64,000 nt of DNA from Adiantum capillus-veneris (GCA_014529385.2 CM043949.1:113045977-113109976); one strand, 5' to 3'. Counted from the stretch's first letter, positions 21,135 through 33,952 are shown. Program-made: numbers and translations. Notes: a model not told the origin generated them from the sequence alone.

Positions 21135-22462
21135 TCAGTCCACAAAGGGGAGTAAGCCCAAAGCTTTGCGGACAGCTTCAAGCTTCTCAAGAGACAATGC
21201 CTTTGTGAAAAGATCTGCAAGGTTGTCTTGTGTTGGCACATAAGCCAAGCTGATCTCTCCTGCTGAGAGCCTCTCCCTGACATAGTGGTAATGCACCTCA
21301 ATGTGCTTTGTGCGAGCATGAAAAACTGGGTTCCTCGCAATTGCCAATGCGCTTTGACTGTCAGTGTAGATAGTGTTGGCAGTGTCCTGTCCAACACCCA
21401 AATCAGCCATAAGGCGTATGAGCCATACACACTCAACCGTAGCTGTGAAGACTGCCCTGTACTCAGCCTCACAACTCGAAGTGGCCACAGTAGGTTGCTT
21501 CTTGCTCAACCATGATATACAGGAACTACCAAGCATGAAACAAAAACCACTTGTGGACACTCGCGTGTCAAAACAACTAGCTCAATCTGAGTCCGAAAAA
21601 GCATGTAAGTCTGGCGGCAATGATCCCCCCTTGGGATAAAACAAGCCAAGATGTAAAGTACCACTAAGGTAGCGGAAAATCCTCTTGACAACCTGCCAAT
21701 GCTTTGACCTTGGGCTATGCATAAATCTGTTGACCTGTGAGACTGCAAACTAAATATCTGGCCTCGTGTTGCATACATAAATGAGGCAGCCAACAGCAGT
21801 TTGGTAAAGAGTGACATCAGCAAGATCACCAGCATCATGTAGACTCAACTTCAAGCCTGTTTCCATGGGAGTTGCAATAGGTTTGCAATCCTCAAGTCTA
21901 AACTTACATAGCAATGTCTCTATGTAACTTTACCACCATCACACTGCTTAAACTGTATACCCAAGTAATGATGCAACAGCCCCAAATCTTTCATCTTGAA
22001 AGTAGCATTCAAATCAGCCTTAAATTCAGCAATATGTCTCTCATTTGGTCCAGTGATCAGCAAATCATCGACATAAAGAACCACAATGAGAAGTACATCA
22101 CCCTCACGCTTTACATACAATGTGCTTTCTATTGGACTGTTACAAAAGCCTTGTTTAACCAAATGAGTGTTAGCTTTCTCATACCAAGCACGAGGAGATT
22201 GCTTCAACCCATACAAAGCCTTGTTACATTTGCACACTTTGTCCTCTTGTCCTTTTATGACAAAACCGCGAGGCTGCGTTACATAAACTTCCTCAAATAT
22301 GTCACCATTCAAGAAAGCAGTAACAATGTCTAATTGATGTACATCCCAACCAAAATGAGCTGCCAATGCACATAGAAAACACACGGTAGTCATGCAACAA
22401 GTGGGAGCAAAAGTCTCTTCATAATCAATGCCTTTTTGTTGTGCATAACCCTTTGCAACAAG
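21135..22462 (-). pseudogene. Copia reverse transcriptase and RNase H
   Basis: RT begins with LVAKGYAQQKGIDYEETFAP and continues through VHQLDIVTAFLNG, ALYGLKQSPRAWYEK and YVDD (in VLYVDDLLI), the catalytic aspartates. After GGKVT (about 21920) the frame shifts into YIETLLCKF..., losing a few residues. RNase H follows (STSGFCFMLG, SSCEAEYRA, TDSQSALAIA, ADLFTKAL) and ends at 21135-21137. Stops at TAG 21750-21752 (in the PDI-FAVS motif) and TGA 21582-21584 (in SD-A, normally Trp) break it, as does TGA 22463-22465 just upstream. Confidence 0.93.
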
Positions 22463-23916
22463 TCAAGCCTTATGGCGATCGATCTCACCATCCGGCTTGC
22501 GTTTCAGCTTGTAAACCCACTTCGTACCAATGGCCTTTTTGCCAGGAGGCAAATCACATAAAGTCCATGTGTCATTTTCTATAAGTGCATCATATTCTGA
22601 TTGCATGGCAGCCATCCAATTTTTTGAATTTTGTGCTTCATCAAAAGACACAGGCTCCTCAACATCATGTAAGCTAGACACAGCCAAAGCATAACAATCT
22701 GATGCATAAGATGCATGGTGAGAGCCTGAACGAGTACGACTAGACAAAGGTGCATCCAATTTACTGTCACGCAAAGTGTGCACCAGCCATTTTGGCATAC
22801 CTCTAGGCTGCTCATTTTCAGCCCTTTCCTCATCAAGTACATCATGTACATCTGCATCAGTAATAGGCTGATCTGTAACATTTTCAGAAACCCCCATAGG
22901 CTGTACATTTGCCTCATTGGAACTTACATTCGTATTTCCACCACTGAAAAGAGGCAACAAAGTGTCATAAATGCCTTGTGATCCTACATTACTGTCTCTA
23001 GTACATGACAGCAAGGACTGAACAAAATCTTCCACAAACACTACATCCCGAGAAAGCAGAATACGTTTTGTTTGCGGATGATACAACCTGTAACCTTTGC
23101 TTTCAGCACTATAACCAACAAAAATACATTTGACAGCCTTATCATCCAATTTTCTGCGCTGCACTTGTGGCACCAAAGCATATGCCAAACAACCAAAAAC
23201 ACGCATGTGCTCAATAGAAGGCTTTCTATCATGCCATGCTTCATATGGAGTAATAGACTGCAAAGCTTTCATAGGACACCTGTTAAGTACATAAGTGGCA
23301 CACATAATGGCCTCAAGACAAAAAGAATGCGGCAAAGCTTGACTTTTGACCATACATCGTGCCATTTCTGTAAGTGACCTATTTTTCCTCTCAGCAACAC
23401 CATTTTGCTGAGGTGTATAAGGCACTGTACATTGGTGTTTTATCCCACGACTAGCCAGAAATGCATTAAATTCATGAGACATATACTCCCCCCCTCGATC
23501 GGAATGGAGGGTGCCCATAGTACATTTCGAGACATTTTCAGCCATAGCCAGAAATCAATGAAAGTCACAAAGTACAAGTAATTGCCCAAGGACGGAGTTT
23601 GCATGGGCCCACAAACATCACTATGCACAAGCTGCAACCTGCATGTGGCCCGAAGTGAACCATCCTTTGGAAACTTAGAACGCTGCATTTTACCCAAAAT
23701 ACAGCCTTCACAAACATGTTTGACAGGTGCTTCAAGAGGCGGCAAAGAAGCAACCATATGAGATTTCTGCAAACGCAAAAAATTGGCAAAATTCAGATGA
23801 CCAAAACATGCATGCCAAAGTTTTGCATCTGAAATAGCCCTTGAATCTGCAACAGCATTTGCAAAATTTTGTCCACACTTGTCATACAAAGTGAGCTTAT
23901 ACAGCCCACGACACAA
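22463..23916 (-). pseudogene. Copia integrase with internal deletion
   Basis: The zinc-binding region is read from LWHACFGHLNF through CEGCILGKMQRSKF. The catalytic core has LVHSDVCGPM (first Asp), then a frame change after FVTFID near 23550, then HSDRGGEY (second Asp) and NGVAERKNRSL (Glu). Between the first and second Asp the usual stretch is short by roughly 35-40 residues, so the core is deleted. The C-terminal part continues through GYSAESKGYRLY and into the RT start (TKWVYKLKRKPDG). The frame ends in TGA 22463-22465, where copia proteins normally have Arg (HKARLVAKG), consistent with CGA to TGA. Confidence 0.92.
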
Positions 23917-25283
23917 AGGCTAGATGCAACAATTTCATCACCAAAACTGATATCATGAACTGTACATTTGTCATCCACAAATTTGACTACAAGTCCAAGT
24001 CTAGCAAGTGCGGATACAGACAAGAGATTCTTCTTGATCCCAGGTCCGTAAAGTGCATCAACAAGTGTGAAGGAACTACCATTTGCAGTAGTAAGTACAA
24101 TCTTGCCAAATCCCTGAACCGGATAAGAGGCATCGTTGGCACAAGTGACTGAATTCCCATGAGGGACAGACTTGAGAGAGGTAAACAATTCACGATGTGA
24201 GGTAATGTGCTTTGTAGCACCACTGTCGAAATACCACACATGTGAATCTGCAGCAACTGAAAAGCATGCATCAACATCAGCATTACAGTCTCCTTTCATA
24301 GAAGACTCAACAATGGGTGCATTTGTAGTGGAACCAGCATTTGCAGTGGAACCGCCCTCTTTCTTCTTAGCCTCTTTGGCCTTCAACTGAGGACACGACT
24401 TGATCAAGTGATCATTAGTTTTACAATAATGGCAACGCATCTTCTTTTTTCCCTTATCACCAAAATTTCCAGACAAAGTGCTGCGAGCAGAAGCATTAGG
24501 AACATAAGTTTTGCCACTCGCAGCAGAACCATAAGAAGTGGCTGCATTGTTGTTACCACCCTTTCTTTGAGAAGCAATAAAAGCCTGTTCAACTGCACGT
24601 TGTCTAGTCCTGTTTTTTCTGGAAAGTGACTCTTGCAATAGCAATGTGCATAACGCATCAAACTTAACAACTTCTGGATTTCCTTGGGTCATCAGTCTCC
24701 AAGTACTAGCAAAAGTCTGGTAGGAATCTGGTAAGGCATCAAGAACAGTCTGCACAAGGGAACTGTCTGAAATGACTTCTCCTGCAGAAATAAGTTGCTC
24801 ATTGATATCCTTAACACTAGCAAGGAAAGTGACCATATCATCTTCCTCATGCATAATCTTCGACTCCAGCTCTTTATGCAGCAAAGCAATTTTAGCCTCA
24901 TTGCAACTTGCATAAAGACCAGCCAAAATATCCCAAGCCTGTTTTGCATATTTCGTTGAACGGATGTGAGGAGCAATGGTGCGCTTTACAGACAATGCAA
25001 TCAATGCATGGGCCTGTGCATCCTTAACATCCCAATGAGCTTGTTCTGCCGTAGGCAAAACAAATCTAACAACAGCAATCCTTGTAGTAAGACCTGCAAC
25101 ATCCTCAACATCGCCTACATCCTCAGAACCAGGACGTACATCAATGCCCTGCACAATGTTCCAGATGCCCTTGGACACAAGAACATGTTGCATCATATAA
25201 GCCCACATAGGGTAGTTATCCCCATCCAACCTGTCCTCAACAGCAAACATCTTGAACACATCTGTGTTGTTGTTGTCAGCCAT
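23917..25283 (-). pseudogene. Copia gag and protease
   Basis: The start is ATG at 25281-25283 (MADNNNTDVFKMF). Gag follows with the typical plant copia opening FAVEDRLDGDNYPMW, a UBN2-like helical region, and a CCHC knuckle (CHYCKTNDHLIKSC). The aspartic protease motif is WYFDSGATKHIT. The frame runs intact to about 23920, then shifts into the integrase frame. Gag and protease look intact and could in principle still be translated. Confidence 0.93.
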
Positions 25284-25631
25284 GGTAAATGCTGCACCTG
25301 ATGTGAAAACTGCTCAAAAATAGGAGAAACGGAGCGGAAACAACACGTGCTATATAGCACAAACCGTAGAAGACTATAAGGAACCTGTTATGCAAAAAAC
25401 GGCACTGACAAAAATTTTGCACAAAATGACAAAATAGCCTGTGCAGTACTGCCTGTAGTGGAAACGGAGGCCGAAATGAGTCCAAATCAAAAATCTGAGC
25501 AGACCAAGCTCTACAAGCTTTCCCGAAATATTTGTCGACTTGCGAACGCTCGCCAAAGCTCACTGAAATCGAAGAAAGTGAGTGGGCGTGTACTGGAGCA
25601 GCTGGTAGCTAAGCCCGGGAGGACTCAACCT

Positions 25632-25643
25632 ACTCTGATACCA
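25632..25643 (-). other. Copia primer-binding site (initiator Met tRNA)
   Basis: On the minus strand TGGTATCAGAGT lies two bases inside the 5' LTR. It matches the usual plant TGGTATCAGAGC site complementary to the initiator methionine tRNA at 11 of 12 positions. Confidence 0.88.
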
Positions 25644-25645
25644 AT

Positions 25646-25872
25646 TGTTGGAATTAGGGTTGTAGAGAAACGCACACAGCTTGGAGAAGACGAAGGAAGG
25701 TCAAGGCACACAATAGAGAGTGTGTTACTTAGTGTGCAATGGAAAGATAGATAGCCCTAGAGTGATGGGCGTATATACAATGCACGGGGGAAAAAACCTC
25801 CTAAAGAGGGAAAACATGCCCCGGCGGTCCTAGTGTGTTCACACACATCACTACCACATGTATATGGTAACA
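25646..25872 (-). repeat. Copia 5' LTR
   Basis: 227 bp, in plus orientation tgttggaatt...tatggtaaca. It is collinear with the 3' LTR apart from the extra duplicated unit there. Confidence 0.94.
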
Positions 25873-25877
25873 GAGAT

Positions 25878-27110
25878 GGTGCAAACTCTTCAATTTGAGG
25901 AAGAGAGGAGAAGTTTTTAACGTTGTACATACACAATTCACATGCCCAAACTCCCAGTATATCATCTTTCCGCACAAGCATAAGTCACAAGCTCACACCT
26001 ACTGTGTGTATGCGTGTATTTGGCCCCCTTCATAGTCCAGACAACATACATAAGGCCTTCAAAGTCCACAATATGCAATAGCCATTTGGGTATCCATTTG
26101 CTATAATAGCCTCTTTTGAATCCATAGACCCACCTTACAAATTGTCTCATATTGTGTCATCATGCAAAACACAATCCAAGCCTCGGCTATCAGCGGCAGA
26201 GATGGACGTGCCCACTTTCGTTTGCGTTGGAGTAGGCTATTAATCAAATCAAATACAAGAAACTAGGAGAGGATACAAAGGATATAAAAATAGGAGAGGT
26301 TCCTATCACAAGAGGGAACATTATTCTGTTTTGATTATCCCTTTTGTAGCCTAGCAATGTGGGAGCACTTCTTGAAGATTGAAGCTATAGAAAAAGGGTG
26401 GTTTGGAGAAAAACAAGAGTAGAAAGAGTAAGGGGCTGGAAAAGTATTGGAAGAAATACTTGGGAAAAAGGGGAAAACCAGGGCTGTATACTCCATTAGA
26501 CTTCTATGTGACTAGCATACAAGCTTGCATGGCACAACATGGGCAAGACCAAGCTGCAAACAAAAGAAGGCAACCTTTCTGATTGAACTCTCTGTCAGAC
26601 AATAGAAACATGCAAACTCAAAATGCTGCCAATGTGAAGCTGGCTGACCATGTCATGCATTGGTGATTTCACTAATGATTACAAATGCATTGTAAACATA
26701 CATCTTCTGACACTATGGGGTGATCCAGGATGGGGTTGATGGCTCAATGGGAGTATCTCTTTGAGGGGTATGGCCGCCCAGTTCTTTAGACTTATCCGAT
26801 GGACTGTCGATTTCCATTATCTGTTTTGAACACACACACTTCCTCAATCATCTTCACCACTTGATCCATCGTCAACAGGGGAAGATGCAACACATGCCAT
26901 TGCAATTTCGAGAGTTTGATCCATCTCTTCCTCAATGTGTGAAAGTAAGCGATCAAAAGAGAGGCGATGAGCAGTCTTGTCTCCTTAGACATCATGTTGA
27001 TGGTGGGAACCTTTTGCTGGCATCAATATGACCAAACTCATGGCAAGTGCAAGGGATCACATGGCTTAGAGCGTTGAGGATGGAGGACAGGAGAGACAGT
27101 GCCTCGAGGA
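25878..27110. other. No gene recognised
   Basis: Short ORFs without domains on both strands; no repeat terminus identified. Confidence 0.5.
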
Positions 27111-27113
27111 AGA

Positions 27114-27149
27114 TTTTTTTTTTTTTTTTTTTGGGGGGGGGGGGGGGGG
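27114..27149. repeat. Poly-T followed by poly-G
   Basis: About 19 T (27114-27132) followed by about 17 G (27133-27149). Lengths of such homopolymers are unreliable. Confidence 0.85.
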
Positions 27150-27226
27150 CAGCTTGACAAAGCAGGAGCAAGTAGGCGAGGCATGGTTGGGTGAACATGT
27201 ACAAGCTAGCACAAGGAGGCCAGGTG

Positions 27227-27229
<3 letters not shown>

Positions 27230-27307
<78 letters not shown>
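27230..27307. repeat. (GA)n microsatellite
   Basis: A pure GA run of nearly 80 bp; a second tract lies at about 27449-27485. Ser-Leu/Arg-Glu ORFs across both are artefacts. Confidence 0.96.
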
Positions 27308-27310
<3 letters not shown>

Positions 27311-27443
27311 ATCGCTAGAAAACCCTGCTTGCTTGATGGAGCACAAACGAGCATGAGAGAGAGTGAGAGAAACCCATTATCAGGATTCAGACATGTAGTA
27401 TAGAGAGAGAAAAAACCCATCATCACCATTGATTGGATGTGCA

Positions 27444-27488
<45 letters not shown>

Positions 27489-27489
27489 G

Positions 27490-29349
27490 GGGGGGAGGGA
27501 GATAATCATCAAGCGTGGGGGCGTGGCTACCAAGTTCCAACACAGATTTCGTTTCATGATTCCCTTTCCATCGAATAAATGGCCAGTAACTCCTTCTACC
27601 AATAACATAATAAATCAATTTTTAAACAAGGTAAGGAGTCACGATGGCGTGTAGAAGGTGGGGGGTGGGGTTGGGGGGGGGGAGAGAGAGAGATTTATTG
27701 AAAGTAGGTCTTAATCTGTGGTACCATTGTATTGTTCTAACAAAAAATGATATTGTCCATATACACACATAATTACAAACTAGCAGTTTCAAACCGACCT
27801 ACCGGTAGGTCTGGCCCTCACCACTGTCTTTGATAATGGATTATGGATGTGGAAAATGGACTTTCTCTTTGTCCCTAGTCCCCATACACAAATGCACACA
27901 CATCTACATAGAATAGAAATGGTCAACAAATAGCATGGTTAAAGTTTGTTTGAATGTTGAAAGAAAAGGAGAGTTTTTTTATGACCTTTAAAATGAAAAA
28001 AGTGGAGTCACCCTTAAGTCGACTCGTGGATGCTTTGAGGTACCATTTTTCCCAAGCTCCATAAAGAAATAGATCTAGATGCCTTGTCTCTCAAGATGGG
28101 TCCACTTAAATAACACTGTGAAAAGATCACATGGACATTCTAAAGTAAATAAAATAGAATAAAAACACTAAAATAACAAGTGATAAAATCACAAGGCCTG
28201 CTAGGCATGATAAAAATTTCTTTTTGACATCCAATTTTTCAAGCCCCCTTTCATATGCTTTTTGTAATGCAATCAACTTATATAATTGGCCATATATAAC
28301 GTTAACTTAAAGATATAAATACAAAAAATGACAGGCAATTTTGAGATTGTTTTGATAGGCAAAATAGACCTTGACAAAAAAAGTAGGTGCCAATTTTAGG
28401 CCTTGATCTGAGGGTAGATCCCACTTTAAAATCACTACATCTCTAAGCCTTAAAAAAAAAAACATAAGCGTGCACATAGAATTGAATAAAAAAGCACCCT
28501 TAAGCTCTACACCCTAAGCTTTAGATCCCTATGCTCTACACCCCACTTTTAAAACTCTACATTTTTAAGCTCCACTTTAAAAGCTTTAAAGTTCTAAGTC
28601 CTAAAACTCTAGCGTCTCAAGGTGACCCTCCCCCTCCTTGTGGATCCATGTAACATTTTCACTTTCTTTAATTCAAAGTTTTACCTTCTAATAAAAAAAA
28701 AACTCTAGGTCCTCATTGGATCATCGGAGACCTTACTTTAAAAGTTCTACATCTTTAAGTTCTAAACTTAACTTTAAAATCTTTAAAAATAAAAATAAAA
28801 AATCTTTAAAGGTTAAATCCCTAAATGATAAATTCCTTCCATAAAGTTATAACTAACAAAAATGACAACTTTAGTCCATTACCTCAAGTTTCAAGGGGTG
28901 AACCAAATTCTCAAAATGAAAAGGTGGGTAACACAAATTTCAAAAAAGGTGACGCTTGGGATTTGTGGAGCCTCTAAGGCTTTATCATTTAACATGTAAC
29001 GCTATCAAAGTTTCATGCTTCAAAGGCATTGGGCAACCCAAAATCTTTTCCTTGATATATGAGAGTTCATTTCATATTTCAAAACTCAAGACATGCCCAT
29101 CATTAGATTTACACAATTCATTTTAATGAGTACCCACTATCTTATTTCAACCAATAAACATTTTTTACATGTCAAAAAATGCTTAAAAATACAATGCAAC
29201 CTTTTTCCTATTTTTAGTCAGCAAAAAGAGAACTGATCTCTATAGCCTTTGTCCTTTGGGCATGCCAAAAATAAAATGAAGTAAAAACAACAGAATAAAG
29301 AGACTCCATTACAAACTAAAAAGTAGATACTCTTTTGCAAGAGTTTCTC
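27490..29349. other. No gene; AT-rich, loosely repetitive
   Basis: The part at 28490-28620 repeats short words such as ctctaca and taagc in a degenerate way. No coding or RNA signature. Confidence 0.5.
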
Positions 29350-29999
29350 TTTCTCTTTGTTCAACACGTCTTGAGTTCAACTTCTCGTCGGCTAAATGTT
29401 TAAGGTCTCTTGGGATGGTTTCCAACGACGTTAAAACTCTCTTCTTCTCGGGTGTGTGTGTGTGCCAATAAAAAGAGGAAAATGGTATAACCTTTCTATC
29501 ACCCAAGTATGGTAGATTGGTTATGCCATTTCCCTTTTGAATAATAGGTCTTGAGTTCAACTCCTCATCGGCTAGATCTTTAAGGTCTTTTGGGATAGTT
29601 TCGTACGACGTTAAAACTCTCTTCTTCTTGTGTGTGTGTGTGTGTGTGCGCCAATAAAAAAAGAAAAATGGTATAACCTTTCTATCACCCAAGTGTGATA
29701 GATTGGTTATGTCATTTCCCTCTTGATAACAGGTCTTGAGTTCAACTCCTTGTCGGCTAGATCTTTAAGGTCTCTTGGGATAGTTTCCTACGACGTTAAA
29801 CTCTCTTCTTCTTGGGTGTGTGTGTGTGCGCCAATAAAAAGAGGAAAATGGTATAACCTTTCTATCACCCAAGTGTGGTAGATTGGTTATTCCATTTCTC
29901 TCTTGAATAACAGGTCTTGAGTTCAACTCCTCATCGGCTAGATCTTTAAGGTCTCTTGGGATAGTTTCCTACGCCGTTAAAACTCCCTTCTTCTTCTTC
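29350..29999. repeat. Tandem array, 180-185 bp unit, about four copies
   Basis: Each unit contains cttgagttcaactc-tc-tcggcta, aaggtctcttgggatagtttc, acgacgttaaaactc, a short GT run, then ccaataaaaagaggaaaatgg and cacccaagtgtg. The tcggct anchor falls at about 29388, 29568, 29753 and 29934. The last copy is truncated by a CTT/CT microsatellite at 29989-30056. Unit length is close to nucleosomal satellite size, but the array is short. Confidence 0.9.
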
Positions 30000-30002
30000 T
30001 TC

Positions 30003-30006
30003 TTCT

Positions 30007-30058
<52 letters not shown>

Positions 30059-30064
30059 AACACA

Positions 30065-30110
<46 letters not shown>

Positions 30111-30240
30111 GAGGGGAAGGGAACATGAGAGAGAGGAGAGGGAAGGAGCATACCTGGCTCTCCTTCCTCTCCTCGTGTATGTGTGTGTGTGTGTGTGTGT
30201 GTGGAGAAGAAAGAGAGAGAGAGAGAGAGAGGGAGAGCGC
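30003..30240. repeat. Cluster of CTT, CT, GT and GA microsatellites
   Basis: CTT and CT runs up to 30056, a GT run near 30066, GA runs to about 30115, then GT at about 30179-30203 and GA at about 30211-30235. Confidence 0.9.
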
Positions 30241-30265
30241 GGTCGGGTTACCTCTTTGCTTGCTT

Positions 30266-30309
30266 GAGCGTCGAAAACTCAGATCTGAGGTCTGAGTTTT
30301 CGAGCGCTC
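30266..30309. other. Hairpin with 17-bp stem
   Basis: GAGCGTCGAAAACTCAGA pairs with the downstream TCTGAGTTTTCGAGCGCTC with one bulged base, around a 7-nt loop. It lies at the inner edge of the CACTA-like terminal region. Confidence 0.8.
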
Positions 30310-30453
30310 TCGGTTTATTTTTTACCCCTGTCGACGTCGCTATGGGCGTTGCTATGTTACAAATAAACTAGCAACATCCATTAAAATGCCGTGAATTTTC
30401 ACTTTTAAGCGTCGCACAACGAGCGTTGCTAATGTGAAGTACCTCTTGTAGTG
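30310..30453 (-). mobile_element. CACTA-type transposon terminus (one end only)
   Basis: On the minus strand the sequence starts CACTACAAGAGG at 30453. That is the classic end of plant CACTA (En/Spm) elements. Behind it come short GC-rich subterminal words (AGCAACGCTCGTTG, GCGACGC, GTCGCTA) repeated in both orientations, as expected for transposase-binding subterminal repeats. No matching end was found in the window, so this is a truncated element or a small derivative whose partner end is lost. Confidence 0.6.
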
Positions 30454-32128
30454 AATGGAAAGGTAATTAAGGTGGTATTCTCAACCTCCCTAAAATCTAG
30501 AGATGTGTAGAAATCCCACCATGATGCAATGTAATGCGATGCAATGTAATGCTATGCTATGTTCATGCAATGCAATGTTAATGATATGGATTGAAAATTT
30601 TGCGATTATTCATTTTCACGCAATCGTAATGCCGAAATTTTTAAGATTTGGTGGCGTATAATTTGACAAGTTTCAATTGCTAATTGGTGATTGTAGGTTG
30701 CTAATTGGGTGCCTAATTGAGTTGATTGCATGCTTGGATGGTCAATTTCAAGTGTGTGTGCACTAAAATCAAGTGTGTGTGTGCTAATTGTAGGTATGTA
30801 TGCACTATTTTGCCCATGTTTGAGGACCTAGAAATCAATGTGTGTGTTACGATTTTTCAATTGTGATGATTGATTTGTGTTGTGCTCATGCCCAACTAAT
30901 GATTTGTGAAATCACATTACAAATCCGACAAATTTAACCGTTTTGTGTGCGCACCTAAAGATTGGTAAAAACTGCCAATTTTTTAGTGTGTGTGCGCTTA
31001 AAAAAGTGTTTAATTTGCATGGTTAATTCAATGTTTTGATTGCATAAATGATGTGTGTAATGATTATGTTGCGTTTTTATGCTCAAAACAGGGATTTACA
31101 CATTTCAATTGCATCAATTTTTTACCTAATTTTGCCGGTTTAATCGCCTAGTCTTGATTTTATTGAAAAAAATATTGGTAATTGAATTGATGTGATTTTG
31201 GCAATTTTATTTGGCTACACTATTCCCCAATGTATCGTAGAAAAGTTTTGGGTATTTTTTGGATTATTTTTGCATTTTTTGGTAAAATTTTTGCTAATTT
31301 TTGCATTAATTTTTGATTAATTCATTAAAAATTTGATATTTTGCGATCTTTACGAGCTATTTTGTGTGTGCGTATTTACGCCATCGTTTTGTTCGCATTT
31401 GTGTCCTCTGTGGTGGCGGGGGCCGGGTTGACGATTGTATCACAAATCGCGTTTTTGGTAAAATCTACTATTTTCGGTGTGCTTTTGCCTGTCAAAAATT
31501 CTCGATTGTGAGCTACGATGATTTCTAAGGTTTTTAGAATTTTTTGATTTTTTTGATTTTTTTGACAAATTTTGGAATTTTCTAGCGATTTTTGGAGTTT
31601 TGGGTAGTTTTCGGCCTTGTTTTGGCATTTCTGGACGATTGGAAATTAAAAAATAATTTTTTATTATAAAAGGCCGGGTTCGACTTTGATTCCATGCCTT
31701 GCGGCACATAAAATACTTCTCTTCTTCTTCCTCCCGCTTCGTGTGAACCAACCCCACACCCTCACTCTCTCTCTCTTCCCGTCACACTCCCTCATTTTCT
31801 TTCTTCCTTTGCCAGCGCGTAGTGTTAGGAAAAATCAAAATCGCGGTCCAATGTAATTTAACCGGCTGAAATCCTAAAAATCCCGATTAGATTTTGAGCT
31901 TGCCTTGAAGAAAACCGAGAAATTTTCACAAGTTTTTGTGTAAATATATACAAAAGCTTCAAATCTTGACCTAAAAAACCGGTAGAATTTCAAGTTGCCC
32001 TTATTTTCTTCGGTTAGAAAAAAGTATTTTTCTAGCCCTGCACCTCTCCCATCTCTCCCTTCATCTCTCTCTAACCCTCACTCTCTATCCCTTATTCTGT
32101 CACTGCCCCGCGAGAACTCCCTCTAACC

Positions 32129-32180
<52 letters not shown>

Positions 32181-32243
32181 TCTCTTTCGTCCTACTCACT
32201 CTCTCTCCCTCTCTTGCGCTATCAAACCCCCGCTGACTGCCAC

Positions 32244-32325
<82 letters not shown>

Positions 32326-33952
32326 CATGTGCGCGCCGCTACTCGCTGTCATCCCGCAATCGATGCGCGCCAAACCAACTCGCGATGCGTCCTCGCCTCA
32401 GCCAGTCACCTGGCGCAATCAACGCCTGCCCGGTAAGGCTAGCTTTAGGTTAATTTAAGTTAATTTATTTATAGAAGCATTTTAAGTTAATTTATTCCAA
32501 TTTGCTCATAGAAAATAGGAAACTCATAAAAATTCACTTAAAAGAAAACTAAAAACTAATTCACAAAAAAGAATAAAAAACAAAAAAACCCCTTAAAAAA
32601 ATAAAAAATAAATAATAATAAAAAAACCTCAATAAAAATAAGAACTTCTTAAAAAATATCAAAAATTCACAAAAAATTCACCATAAAATAAAACAAAATC
32701 ACAAAAAAATAGAAAACTTAAAAAGGTCACAAAAAATACATAGAAAAATTTAAAAAGTCACGAAAAAATCATTAAAAAATTTAAAAAAACATAGAAAATC
32801 CACAAGAAAATTAAAAACACATAGAAATATCTTAAAAATCTTAAAATTCACAAATAAAACACAAAAAATTAGAAATACTCACAGATAAATCCCTAAACCA
32901 TAAAAAATTTGTAAAAACTCAAAAAATTGATCAAAAAATTTTAAATTGATTGGGAGAAAAATCCCAAAAACTTGTAAAAGTCATAAAATTTTCAAAAAAT
33001 CACATAAAATTTAGAAAATTCACAAAAAATTCTATAGAAATCAATTTTTTTTTCAAAAAATCATTAAATTTTATTAAAATACTAAAAAATTTAGAAATTT
33101 CAATTTTTAGGAAAAATAAAAAGAAAGTCGTCGGAAGTGCCAGAAAAAGACGAAAAATCCAAAACGAGGCCGAAAAGAAAAGAACAACGTTGAAAAAAAA
33201 CAGCAGACACACACACACACACACACACAGAGTCGAGAAATTACGAAAGCAAAAGTGAGAGAAAATCGAGAGCAACAGCCACAAAAAATTGAGAACAAAC
33301 AACAGAACGAGCAAATCAAAAGCCGAAAAGCAAAGCCGGAAAGAGTACCGCACACCGAGCAAACACCGCAAGCCGAGAATTACACCGCGCAAGGCGAAAT
33401 AGTACAACCGAAAAAAGGTAGCGGAAAGATTGACTCAAAGCATAGAGGGGGAGACAAATTTCTAATTTTGACAAAATCGAGCCAAAAATTGACAAATAAG
33501 AATTGTAAACTCATCGAAGCTCGGAATTTCGAGCTAGATTTTGGGATCTCCTTGGGAATTGGAATTGAATTAATTTGTCCAAGAAGATTATTATTCTAGC
33601 TAAATTTTGACAGAGTTGCCGCCATTTGATCAAGGAGCTATAAGTGAACGTGGACGCTATAAATTGGCTAGTGCAAGCAATTGCGCTGCAAATCAGCTTC
33701 CAATTGGACGAACAGACACAAATCACGGTGGATTGTAGATTAATCTGTTAAAGTCCCAGTTATTCAACGTTTCAGAAGGTTGCAATTAATTTTGACACAG
33801 TCGAGCTAGAGTTAATCAACTCTTGTGAGATTGAAGAGCAGTCAACTGAAAAAGTGCTTTTCCACAAGCAGTTTTATCAAATGTGAGCAGGAGAAATTCT
33901 GCTAATCAACACCGAAATGTGCTTGGAGACAGTTTTTATAGATTGAGCCAAA
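30454..33952. other. No gene recognised; AT-rich and A-rich, with CT tracts
   Basis: Contains a degenerate atgcaatgta repeat (30522-30582), long (CT)n tracts at about 32131-32176 and 32249-32321, and a very A-rich plus strand from 32460 to 33420. The tail end (33600-33952) may be the untranslated leader of the retroelement that starts at 33953. A left LTR matching the one at 48768-49206 was not found. Confidence 0.5.

Larger units (their letters stand above)
20709..25872 (-). mobile_element. Complete but inactivated Ty1/copia retrotransposon
   Basis: A 5.16-kb element on the minus strand with LTRs starting TGTTGG and ending GGTAACA in plus orientation, a GAGAT target duplication, a primer-binding site, a polypurine tract, and gag, protease, integrase, RT and RNase H in copia order. 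At least two frame changes, a deletion in integrase and three in-frame stops make it non-autonomous. The two LTRs are very similar outside one duplication, so it inserted fairly recently. Confidence 0.95.

Noticed and set aside
28490-28620. Telomere-like repeat (ccctaa words)
   Set aside because: Only isolated ccctaag words in a degenerate AT-rich repeat; no CCCTAAA array.
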